From NCBI GenBank assembly GCA_001931875.2, contig MSJH02000394.1, forward strand, positions 1 through 21,434: 21,434 nt of DNA, written 5' to 3'. Below, in pieces: positions 1 through 8,945 of the stretch (its first letter is position 1; the number at the start of each line of letters is the position of its first letter). The translations under genes were made by a program, and so were the position numbers. Source of the stretch: Byssochlamys sp. IMV 00236. Lineage: Eukaryota > Ascomycota > Eurotiomycetes > Eurotiales > Thermoascaceae. The notes beneath the pieces were generated by a model. It worked only from the letters and a program-made list of their open reading frames with translations. It was not told the origin of the DNA and did not search any database.

Positions 1-810
1 ACGAGCTTGGATAAAGTGGAGATAGGCCAAGTTAGGGTGGTTCTTTTGAAGTTGAGAGGTCAAGTAGCTCCAGGTTTCGACAACGGTGTCATCTCCCATA
101 TCTTGGAAAGATCCACCAGGTGAGAAACGGATGGCGGTACGGTCATCACCAACAGCGTCAGCGACAGCATCAACCACTTCGAGAGCAAAGCGAGCACGGT
201 TCTCGATACTTCCACCATATTCGTCAGTACGCTTGTTGCTGTTGGAGTTGATGAATTGATCAATGAGGAAACCATTAGCACCATGGATTTCAACACCATC
301 AAAACCAGCTTCAATTGCATTCAAGGCAGCTTGACGGAATTTTTGAATCCATTCTTTGATCTCAGGCACAGTCAAGGCGTGTGGTACGTCGTATTCGCCA
401 CCGCCAGCAAAGTAGTTGATACCTTTAATAGGAATGCTGGAGGCAGAAACAGGTTGCTCACCATTAGGATTCAGTTTGCTAGAGCCAGCGCGTCCAAGGT
501 GTCCGAGTTGTAAGTAAATGACAGCACCCTTTTCGTGAACAGCATCTGTCACCTTTTTCCAACCCTCGATTTGTTCCTTGTTGAAAATACCAGGAATTTG
601 AATGTATCCGCCTGCTAAAGGATCAATGAAGGTGCCCTCTGTGATCAAGAGACCGCCATTGCTTGCTCTTTGCTTGTAATATTCAACAAGGAGATCGTTA
701 GGGACGGCTTCGAGAGTAGCTCTTGTACGAGTTAAGGGAGCCAAGACAACACGGTGTTGAAGTACATGTCTTCCGACCTTGATTGGACTGAAGAGAGATT
801 GAATAGTCAT
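1..810 (-). CDS. Old yellow enzyme family NAD(P)H:flavin oxidoreductase (5' part, truncated by window edge)
   Basis: An uninterrupted frame of 270 codons runs from the ATG at 808-810 to the window edge, so about the last quarter of a roughly 370-residue protein is missing. The family uses bound FMN and NAD(P)H to reduce activated C=C bonds (enones, oxophytodienoate, ergot intermediates). Visible marks are APLTRTRA at residues 24-31 with the flavin-contacting Thr27, YLQLGHLGR with Gln101, and HGANG with ligand-binding His176 and Asn179, followed by DQFINSNSNKRTDEYGG. Odd point: residue 181 is Phe where most relatives carry the proton-donor Tyr. A TATAAAAG box lies 60 nt upstream of the ATG. 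Codon use is biased and there is no intron in the visible part, which suggests strong expression. The family assignment is firm; the substrate cannot be told. Confidence 0.93.
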   Translation of the reverse strand, partial: MTIQSLFSPIKVGRHVLQHRVVLAPLTRTRATLEAVPNDLLVEYYKQRASNGGLLITEGTFIDPLAGGYIQIPGIFNKEQIEGWKKVTDAVHEKGAVIYLQLGHLGRAGSSKLNPNGEQPVSASSIPIKGINYFAGGGEYDVPHALTVPEIKEWIQKFRQAALNAIEAGFDGVEIHGANGFLIDQFINSNSNKRTDEYGGSIENRARFALEVVDAVADAVGDDRTAIRFSPGGSFQDMGDDTVVETWSYLTSQLQKNHPNLAYLHFIQAR

Positions 811-869
811 TGTGGAGATGAATTGAGTGTGTTTAATGATAAAATGAGACTAAAAAAGAAAAACGGACC

Positions 870-877
870 CTTTTATA
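870..877 (-). promoter_or_regulatory. TATA box of the old yellow enzyme gene
   Basis: TATAAAAG on the minus strand, 60 nt before the ATG at 810. It is followed by a T-rich leader and an A-rich, purine-poor stretch typical of a fungal 5' UTR. It is the same octamer found before the NagD-like gene. Confidence 0.55.
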
Positions 878-1224
878 TGCAACTTGTGTATTATTCAGCA
901 CGGAAGAATTTAGGTTTACAGAGGAGGCTGAATACCAAAAAAGGAAAGTGGGTCATTCTTTCCTTTTTGAACTAATCGCTCAGGTACCTTCGAGTATCTT
1001 TGATTACTAATTCTTTTTCTATGATGCATTTCTTTTAAAATAACGTGGTTTATTTAATATTTGCAAGCACTTGGTGCACTCAGAGATAAGATAATGCTAC
1101 GAGCGCTTCCTTGGGGCGCTACATGTGGAGTCACTATACAACTTCACACTACCAAAGTGTCTGCCAAACCTAGGGCTTTCCAATGGGATTACTCTTTAAT
1201 ATAAAATTACTCTTGAATGACCTT

Positions 1225-1856
1225 GGTCCTTTGCTGATAGCACATGACAACATAAAATTAGAATAAAATCATTTCTTTTTTATCTCTTTCTTCCTGAAAA
1301 GAATCAAGCCAAGATGGATCCTTTATAAAATCATGCATAGCGTCAAGCCACATGATGAAAAGCTTTGTTGGACAATATCATAGGTAGTGGGTAGGGGTAG
1401 CACCCGTAGAATTAGTCTAACCTCTGGCTCATATGTTCTTGCATCTGATATACACCAAATGTCAGAGGTCAGGAAACATACCACCCCAAGCGACACTTTT
1501 TGCTGGGCGACAAATCAATACAGAATTATTTGCACCAAAATCCATTGAATCCGTTTGTTGCTATAGGCTTGTTTTTTATTAGGCAGCGATTATCACTTTT
1601 AAAAATAGTATGAATTGGGAAAGGTGCTATTTGGAAGGAAAATAACAAAGAATTATAACAACTGGAAAAGCATGTAATCAGGATGGTAAACACTACATGC
1701 ACCAGAAGTTAGACTAACTCTTCCGGTGCTATTTCTACCCATTGCCTATGACGCCATCCAACAAAACTTTTCAATCTGTAGAGTCAAACTAAACATGATT
1801 TTATGAAGAGATAAAAAGAAATGTTGTTATTTATTTTGTCAGTTCGATCAAGGACC
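1225..1856. repeat. Long degenerate inverted repeat, possibly a decayed foldback/MITE-like element
   Basis: The stretch at about 1225-1440 reappears in reverse complement at about 1696-1856, with about 255 nt between the arms. Matching blocks in order are GGTCCTT, a TTTTTATCTCTT block, ATAAAATCATG, GAAAAGCTTTGTTGGA against GAAAAGTTTTGTTGGA, CATAGGTAGTGGGTAG against CATAGGCAATGGGTAG, TAGCACC and TTAGTCTAACCTCTGG against TTAGTCTAACTTCTGG. The left arm carries an extra insertion of about 35 nt. Identity is moderate (by eye about three quarters). No transposase frame lies between the arms and no target-site duplication is evident, so the element type is an inference. Confidence 0.65.
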
Positions 1857-2978
1857 GACGAATTTGCGAAAATGCCATACGGCACAATAGGGCTATCAAG
1901 ACCTTCCTAATCTTCACAAAAGTTAGAATATTCACAATTCAAAAACATGTTATGATGAGACAAGGTTTTGTTGAATGAATTACGTGTTTGATGAGATAAT
2001 CATTATAATAAAGCATATACTCTCTTCTCTCAACTTCTTTATAGTATCATTTTACAACACACTGACAGCATTTAAGCTTTATTGATAAAGTTCACGCTTT
2101 GGTTTACTTTGATTTTATTTAGCTCTTTTTTCAATAAAGAGTGTTATCATCAACTTGTTTGGCTTTTACAAAAAAAAAAAAAAAAACTGTCCAACGGACA
2201 TCATCCTTCAAGAAAGATCAGTCTGGTCGAACGAATTGGAAATCGTGCCTATAAGCAGGTCAGCATCAAAATCACCTTGCTACGTTCACCAACGCAGGAT
2301 GACATGTATAGTAGTATCCTCTAAGGAAAAGAAAATTGAATAAAAAATGCAGAATAGTAAAGTGAATGTATTGTAGTCATGAGACGCATGAGTAAAGAAG
2401 CGTGAGGATGTAAGGAACAGGTTTACTTATTGTTTCCAGAAAGTAACCCTTTCACCATGTATATTTATCTGGTTCCTCTTGATGAGCATCCATTTTATTT
2501 TGACTCCCCTTAATAAAAAATGTGGTGCTACAAAACTGAACAAAATATAATACAGTTAACAGAATAGAGAATCAATTGCACTGATGTATCAGCTACAATA
2601 ACATCATAGATACTATAAAAACACATGTAGAGTGCTGTACCTTTTATGATACTCAGAATAGAAGAGAAGCTTATTCTTCAAATTTATCAGTTTCTTGTTA
2701 TTGGTCAGTAGATCCTTTTTGAATCTTCTATTTGTGTGCCATACGACCAGTTCTATCAAGTAGAGTGAGTATTAAAGTTTCATCTGATTAATACACGTAA
2801 TCCTTGCCAAAGGCAAGTTAAAGTGCTACTTAAATAAAATAATGAGGAAAATGGCAGAAAAGCATCAAGTGAATAATAATAAAAAAAGCTCTGGGATAAC
2901 CGGAATTTCATTATGCTTCAAGGTCACCTATTTTTTTCTTTTTTCTTTTCTTTCTTTTTAATCTCTGTTTAATACGCG

Positions 2979-5132
2979 ATGGCAAATAGTAAGTTTGTAT
3001 AATAGCAGTAAAAGTAAAACTGATAAACCTTTTTATTAGGCGGGAGTGTACCTACTATTAGTCTTAGCTTACAAGACATAACATCAGAAGGTACAAAATA
3101 AACTACATATACTTGGTAGATTCTAATTAATATAATAAAGAATGGAACCCCCAAATTGAGTGGAACAATTCAAACCAAAACAACCAAAATGGCTGGAATC
3201 AACAGCAGCAACAACCACAAAGCACTTGGAATCAACAACAGCAACAACAACAGCAGCAGCCACAGCAAAGTAATTGGAATCAACAGTACCAACAACCTCA
3301 GCAGCAACCACAACAGCCTCAGAGCCGTTGGAGTCAACAGCCCCAACAACAACAACAACAACCTCCTCAAGACAATAATCCACAAGGTAACTGGAATCAA
3401 CCTCAACAACAGCCTGCTCAGTGGTCTCAATCGCAGCCAGCTGAAGGTTCCTTTGGCACCCAGCAAAGTAAATGGGCTAGCGATGAACCATCACAGAGCC
3501 AATGGAACAATAATAATAATAACAATAACAATGGACAACAATGGAATCAGAAGCCTCCTGAGCCAGCAAACAATCCTCAAAGTATAATTATATACATATG
3601 AGTGTATTACTATTAGATTAACAACATATGGTAGTTCCACAGGTGATTGATTTGGACTTTGGCGAGATCACTAGAGATCTCCAACCAGATTCAGGCAAGT
3701 AATATTGCATGCTTTTTATTGTTCAATAAGCTTTTTTTTTTTCAATAGAACCTAATGTCATTCGTAACTTGTTTGACAACCCGCACAATGTTCGCGTGAC
3801 AATGAATGATAGCCAGCTTGACCCCAATTCACCTCTGTATTCAGTTAAAAGCTTTGAACAATTGGGATTGTAGGATGCACTATACTAAAAAAAAAAAAAA
3901 CAAAAACAAAAACAAAGGCTAAATCTATTTAATCTAGGAATAATCTGCTACTCAAAGGTTTGTATGCCATGGGATTCAATAAGCCATCCAAGATTCAAGA
4001 AAGAGCTCTTCCTTTGATGATTTCTAATCCGTAAGAATTGTTTGATTTCTTTGCTTAGAACTTGTTAATCATTTCCTGCTTTTATAGCCCAACCAACATG
4101 ATTGCTCAATCGCAGAGTGGTACAGGAAAGACAGCTGCCTTTGTCTTGGCTATGCTTTCACGCGTTGATTCGACTATTGACAAACCACAAGCGATCTGTT
4201 TGGCGCCTTCTAGAGAGTTGGCTCGTCAAATATGTGAAGTGACTCAGAAGATGGCCCAATTTACGAATATCAAGGCAACTGCAGTCATTAAGGAAACCAG
4301 GCGTAGAACGATTAACGAGCAAGTCGTCATTGGTACACCAGGATCAGTTATGGACTATATGCGTCGTCGTTTTATTGATGTAAGTGATATCAGAGTGTTT
4401 GTATTGGATGAAGCAGACAACATGTTGGATCAAGACGGTTTAGGTGATCAAAGTATCCGTATCAAGAGTATGATCCCTGCCAACCCTCAAACTTTGCTCT
4501 TTTCAGCCACTTTCCCTGATCATGTTCGTAAGTTTGCCAGCAAATTTGCACCTAACGCAAACGAAATGTCACTGTCTATTCATGAATTAAGTGTGGATGC
4601 TATCAAGCAGTTTTACTGTGACTGTACGAGTGAAGAACATAAATATGAAGTATTGTGTCGACTTTATGAGCTGTTGACAGTCAGTCAGAGTATCATCTTT
4701 TGTCGACGACGTGAAACTGCGTTTGAAATTGCCAAACGAATGCAAGAACAGGGACATGCGATTGCTTGCTTACATGGTGGTATGTCACCTGAAGAACGAG
4801 ACAAGGCTATGGATGACTTTAGACGTGGTGAATTCAAGGTCTTGATTACAACAAATGTTATAGCTCGTGGTATAGATATTCTTCAGGTTACTCTAGTTGT
4901 CAATTATGATATACCTTTAGATCCTAGAGGTTATCCTGATACTGAAGCTTACTTGCATCGTATTGGTCGAACAGGTCGATTTGGAAGAACAGGTGTTTCT
5001 ATCATCTTTGTCTATAATGAACAAAGTTGGAAGCAAATGCAATACTTGGAGAACCACTTTCAACGTCCGATTGAACGTATACCTACTGATGACTGGGAAG
5101 AAGTTGAGCGTATCTTAAAGCCCGTCTTGTAA
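2979..5132 (+). CDS. DBP5: DEAD-box ATP-dependent RNA helicase Dbp5/DDX19 (mRNA export)
   Basis: Dbp5 remodels mRNPs on the cytoplasmic face of the nuclear pore, activated by Gle1 and released by Nup159-type nucleoporins. My model has seven exons: 2979-2988, 3040-3090, 3141-3581, 3635-3694, 3749-3869, 3938-4030 and 4088-5132, giving 606 residues. Motifs: [17 protein letters not shown], characteristic of Dbp5; Q-motif region ending in [12 protein letters not shown]; Walker [11 protein letters not shown] (265-274); DEAD (366-369); SAT (398-400); HRIGRTGR (549-556). Residues about 22-166 form an extra Gln/Asn-rich tail with regularly spaced Trp, making it longer than the usual 470-500 residues. 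The fourth intron (3695-3748) has a GC donor. The 5' end is less certain: skipping exon 2 by joining 2988 to 3141 also stays in frame, but the two-intron version gives the usual 50-nt introns with CTGAT and CTAAT branch sites. Confidence 0.93.
3695..3748 (+). other. Probable GC-AG intron in dbp5
   Basis: The only splice that keeps Dbp5 in frame joins ...CCAGATTCAG at 3694 to AACCTAATG at 3749. The intron begins GCAAGT and ends CAATAG. The nearby GT four bases downstream leads at once to a stop codon. GC donors followed by AAGT are the usual form of this minor class. Confidence 0.75.
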
Positions 5133-5357
5133 AAAAGAAAAAGCACACCTTAAAGAAGACGAAATTCGTACCATGTGAAATTGAGAATATGATATGTGAT
5201 TGTTAATCTTGACATTTGTTTGTATTAAGAAAAAAGAACAAAAATAGAAAGATGTTTGTTTTTTACTATGTCTCTTTTTTTATGAGATGATTTTTTAAAG
5301 AAGTGTCGTAGTTTTAATTTAGTATTGCTTACACTTTTTTTTTACTCTGTTAACGCA
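5133..5357. other. Short intergenic spacer between dbp5 and sds22
   Basis: 225 nt between a stop and the next start on the same strand. It is AT-rich with several T runs and holds the 3' UTR of dbp5 and the promoter of sds22. I see no canonical AATAAA and no clear TATA box. Confidence 0.5.
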
Positions 5358-6735
5358 ATGGGCATACAGACAGATATGAAAGTTGAGGATAAGGTTGAGC
5401 ACAGCGATGTCGAAGAGTCCGAAGTTGACGAAGAAGTTGAAGATATAAGTGAGGAAGGATTTTTGGATGAAGTTCCAGAAGATACTACTGTAATATCATA
5501 TATGGTTTATGTTTAATCATGTTGTCCTAATACTGTATACAATGTTGCTCCTACAGGAAATAGACCTTGTCCACATGAAGATTAGCAATTTAGCTGCACT
5601 CAAATTAGAGAGATTTAAACAGTTGGAAGTAAGTAAAAACGCGTCTATTTTATACATGAGCTAATCCTATTGTTAATAGCACATTTATTTTAGACAGAAC
5701 TTTATTATTGATATCGAAGGTTTAGAAGGTTTAGACAGCCTTAAGGAGCTTGACTTGTATGACAATAAAATATCTCATATCCGAGGATTGAATCACCTTG
5801 TTCAGCTCAAGTAAAATATACATAAATATATCAAGTTCAAAAGATACTAATACGTCATTAGGGATTTGGATCTGTCTTTCAACAAGATCAAGCATATCAA
5901 GAATATTGATAAACTGACAAGCTTGGAGAACCTTTATTTTGTAAGCAACAAAATTTCCAAGATTGAAAACCTAGACACACTTGTCAATTTGAAGAATCTC
6001 GAACTAGGAGCCAATCGAATTAGGGTAAACAACAACAACAATAGTAACAAATAAAGAATATCAGCTTATGACTAATTAGGTTATTGAAAACTTGGACCGC
6101 CTTGTCAATTTAACACAACTTTGGTTAGGAAAGAACAAGATTACTAAACTAGAGGTAAATTTTAATGAAAAAGAAGGGCGTTTTCTAATTGCAAATAGAA
6201 TTTGAGCCCCTTGAAGAATCTAAGGCTATTGAGTATTCAAAGTAATCGTCTGACAAAAATTGAAGGTTTAGAAGAACTTGAAAACCTTGAAGAACTTTAT
6301 CTAAGCCATAATGCGATTACGAAAATTGAGGGTCTTGAGAAGAATGTAAGATATATATTTTATACACTTGGTCAAACAATATCTGATGATAATGATGATG
6401 TATAGCTCAAATTGACGATTGTTGATATCGCTAATAATGCCCTCACAAAGATTGAAAATTTGTCTCATTTGCCTGCCTTGGAGGAATTCTGGGCAAACAA
6501 TAATCAATTTGATAATGAATGCTATAAACAAGTGGAAGAAGAGCTGGGCAAGATCAAGACGCTGGAGACAGTCTATCTTGAAGGAAACCCAATGCAATTG
6601 AATAATAAGGCAACCTATCGTAATAAGATTAGGTTAGCTTTGCCTCATATTAAGCAGATTGATGCCACGTAAGTGTGTGTGTGTGTGCTCTAAGAGTATT
6701 AAACCATACTAATTTGATGTAGTCCTGTTCGATGA
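5358..6735 (+). CDS. SDS22: Protein phosphatase 1 regulatory subunit Sds22 (PPP1R7), leucine-rich repeat protein
   Basis: Sds22 is a conserved partner of the PP1 catalytic subunit, acting in its maturation and in mitotic control. Eight exons: 5358-5489, 5557-5628, 5680-5810, 5862-6024, 6080-6154, 6199-6345, 6406-6668 and 6723-6735, giving 331 residues, close to the family's 340-360. After an acidic N-terminus (residues 1-45, rich in Glu and Asp) come about eleven 22-residue SDS22-type leucine-rich repeats. Diagnostic stretches are LKELDLYDNKISHI, LYFVSNKISKIENL, LWLGKNKITKLE, QSNRLTKIEGLEELENLEEL and LETVYLEGNP, then the C-terminal cap ALPHIKQIDATPVR. The last coding exon is only 13 nt and completes the IDATPVR end. 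Introns are 44-67 nt; the last contains a short GT repeat. Confidence 0.95.
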
Positions 6736-6879
6736 AAAATGAGTGGCTTATGATTGGCCTGATTCCCGACTCTCGCTGTCCCCCAAATATACGCTGCACA
6801 CACCAAGAACTACACACCCACTTTTTTCTCTTTTTCCCTATTTCCTGTTATTTCTTCCCTTCTTTCTCTTAATAAAAAT

Positions 6880-8603
6880 ATGCTGGAAACGAATAAACCC
6901 TTCATGTTTGGTTCAAGCACTACGACGACAGCGACCTCGAACGGCACAAACACATCACCCCAGTCAGCACAACCCCCACCATCACCACCACCTCTTCCTC
7001 TTCCTCCTACAGCGACAACAACGACAGCTACAACAGCAACAGCGACAACTACAGCACCACCACCACCTCCTCCACTACCACCATCAACAACGGTGGGTAC
7101 GACCACCGCCGCTACCATAACAGCAACAACAACAACAACAACAGCAACAGCAGTGGCTACTATGAATACAACACCTGAATTACCAAGTCCAAAGAGTGTC
7201 TTGTCAAGGCCAGTTAATAGTTTTTATTACAGAGAAGAGGACAAAGAGCCTTACTTACCTGCATATCAAGGACAGCCAGTACGACTGAACTCTGCTTTTA
7301 GTCATGGACCAGAAGACTATGCATATAAACCTAATAGCAGCGGTAGTAGTGCAAGCAATTACACACAGCTGTTACCAATGTCACATCATTATTCTCCACC
7401 GTCTGCCAATGTGATGAAACACATGAAAGAAGAATCACCCATTTACTCACTCAAGAACAATTACAATACCTTTGACGTAGACGAGATAGATAACTGGTTT
7501 GATACACAGTATGACGGAGAATTAGGAGATAACAGAAAAGCCAAAAGACGAAAAGAAATGACACTAAAAATGGAGAAACTGAATGCTGAATTTCTAGAAA
7601 AGAAGGATAGGTAAAATAATAACGTAAACTATTGCTATGTAACTCACAAACCATAGATTATATAATGAGAAATTATCAGCTATTGATAAAGAATTGAAGG
7701 AAGCACGTAAAGGTATTATTGATGACTGTTTATTAATAACAAATCATAACTGTATATTAGATATACATGCAACGTATTTGGATGGACTAAGGGATTTAGA
7801 AAATATGAGACGAAAAATGATTGATGATGGTCAACTATTTAGAGAATATCAAAAGCAAGTGACAGACCATCAATTTCAATTAGAAATATACCAAGCAGAA
7901 GAAGAATACTTGGTAAGTTTTGAGTATAAATATATGTGTGTGTGACCATGAAGGGTGAACGATTCCTTTTGTATAGCTTGAAACGCAAGAAATAAGAGAA
8001 AAGTTATTTAGTGTATTGGAAGAAAAGAGACGTAAATTAAAAGAAGATAAAGATAATTGTGATCTAGCTTATGGTAAGGCAAAGTGATGATGATAATATA
8101 CTTGTAGTGACACTTTATTCTAGATGTCGTACTGGACTCACAGTCAAGATTACATAAACGCAATTTGCGTAAAAGAGGAACAGAGAATATGGAGAATAAA
8201 GCCAACAAGAGAAAACAAATGAATGATATCCTTTTTATTATAATTGTACTAACCTTTTCTAATCTTCATCTTATTATCCTTAACCTTTATCATACGCCCG
8301 GCACTTGTCTTCAAGTTGAAAGAAGAGGATATCAATTCTGATATGCAAGCAATACGAAACGTAAAAAGGCTATATAGTATACATTCATTCCCCTCTTGGA
8401 CTCAGCATTATTCATAGGCGTTACGGTCATTTTCATCATCCATCACATCGTCATCTTCACCTCTACCGAAAAGAAATCATACAATCCACAGCAGCAATAG
8501 CAACAATAGTAGCAGTAATAGTAATAGTAGTAGTAGTAATAATAATACTAGTAGTATCACCAATAGTAGCCATAGTAATAACAACAATAATAAAAAGAAA
8601 TGA
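6880..8603 (+). CDS. Sds3/BRMS1-family subunit of the Sin3-Rpd3 histone deacetylase complex
   Basis: Sds3-like proteins hold together the Sin3-HDAC corepressor in the nucleus. Seven exons: 6880-7610, 7657-7712, 7761-7912, 7977-8073, 8124-8225, 8296-8360 and 8418-8603, giving 462 residues. Residues 1-100 are low-complexity Thr/Pro/Ala. The Sds3 coiled-coil region follows (about 225-355), from RRKEMTLKMEKLNAEFLEKK through LYNEKLSAIDKELKE, YLDGLRDLEN and LEEKRRKLKEDKD. Then comes the family's short C-terminal block GPALVFKLKEEDI, and the protein ends in a Ser/Asn run. Intron 5 (8226-8295) is an AT-AC intron. Intron 2 (7713-7760) is 48 nt, in frame and free of stops, so retention would add 16 residues; splicing matches the spacing in BRMS1. 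If the last intron is not removed the protein ends at 8417. Dep1 belongs to the same family, so the exact paralogue is unsure. Confidence 0.85.
8226..8295 (+). other. U12-type AT-AC intron (minor spliceosome) in the Sds3-like gene
   Basis: The intron starts ATATCCTTTT, a perfect match to the U12-dependent AT-AC donor, and ends CATAC. A branch-site match TCCTTAAC lies 12 nt before the 3' end, in the 10-16 nt range required. Removing exactly these 70 nt joins codon position 1 (G at 8225) to GC at 8296 and yields MNGPALVFKLKEED, which restores the conserved Sds3 C-terminal block; without removal the frame runs into hydrophobic nonsense and a stop. No GT or AG pair gives an equivalent join. A U2-like TACTAAC also occurs inside, at 8247-8253. 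Confidence 0.9.
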
Positions 8604-8945
8604 TTCGTTTCTATTTATTGAGTTGAAACAAAAAATTGTGTGATTGGACAGTTTAAGTTTAGTAAGTTTTATGCACTGTAAGCAATGGAAAGTGTGTGTG
8701 TGTAACAACTACTCAACAATTGAAATGAAAAAGAAAAAAAGGGCTTTAATGAAAAAAAGAAACCCATTGTATTTTTATAGACACACACATGTTCATTGCC
8801 AAAGGGGGAGTGAGGAAAAAAAGAGAGAAGCATTATATGTGGGCGGGACGGGAGAATTTATATCCCGTGACCGCGTACAGAAGTAAACGCCTTGTATCGC
8901 TTTTTTTTTTTGGTTTTCCTCCTTTTTTCTTTATTTTGATCACAT
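8604..8945. other. Intergenic region between the Sds3-like and DUF423 genes
   Basis: 342 nt with no supported gene. It contains a GT repeat (about 8691-8702), A-rich blocks, a GC-rich imperfect palindrome around 8845-8871 that stands out from the AT-rich background, and a T run (8900-8911) shortly before the DUF423 start codon. It probably holds the 3' UTR of the upstream gene and the promoter of the downstream one. Confidence 0.5.
8845..8871. promoter_or_regulatory. GC-rich imperfect palindrome upstream of the DUF423 gene
   Basis: ACGGGA (8848-8853) and TCCCGT (8863-8868) pair perfectly across nine AT-rich bases that include TTTATA. CGG on the left and CCG on the right extend the stem with one bulged base. 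It lies about 75-100 nt before the ATG at 8946, a usual place for an upstream activating site. No binding factor can be named. Confidence 0.35.

Larger units (their letters stand above)
811..2978. other. Gene-free intergenic region between divergent genes
   Basis: No convincing coding exon was found on either strand in these 2.2 kb. Open frames here are short, lack family resemblance and are interrupted by homopolymers (for example an A run near 2170-2185). The stretch holds the promoter of the old yellow enzyme gene on the left, a large degenerate inverted repeat (about 1225-1856), and on the right a pyrimidine-rich CT tract (about 2930-2967) directly before the dbp5 start codon that probably belongs to its core promoter. 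No tRNA or rRNA signature was seen. Confidence 0.6.

Noticed and set aside
1081..1160. tRNA-like or small RNA hairpin around GAGCGCTTCCTTGGGGCGCTAC
   Set aside because: Only a 5-bp stem is present, with no TTC-loop or promoter boxes.
2187..2324. Possible relic of a Ty3/gypsy polymerase end (frame reading LVERIGNRAYK ... ITLLRSP)
   Set aside because: The resemblance covers only about 25 residues, the typical PVFHVSLL core is not there, and no other retroelement domain or LTR is visible nearby.
3123..3466. Minus-strand Val/Leu-rich open frames
   Set aside because: They are shadows of the Gln/Asn-rich dbp5 exon on the plus strand; composition follows from the CAA/CAG repeats.
6346..6405. Possible intronic box C/D snoRNA in sds22 (TGATGA and CTGA words)
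   Set aside because: The intron is only 60 nt, too short for a snoRNA with terminal stem, and the order of boxes is wrong.
6743..7120. Open frame overlapping the start of the Sds3-like gene
   Set aside because: It is an alternate frame of the same low-complexity ACA/ACC repeats; the Sds3 frame continues into recognisable domain sequence, this one does not.
8361..8417. Coding continuation of the Sds3-like gene to a stop at 8415-8417 without the last intron
   Set aside because: The stretch has GTAAAA and CATAG intron ends and usual length, and splicing opens a 62-codon Ser/Asn-rich tail; kept only as an alternative.
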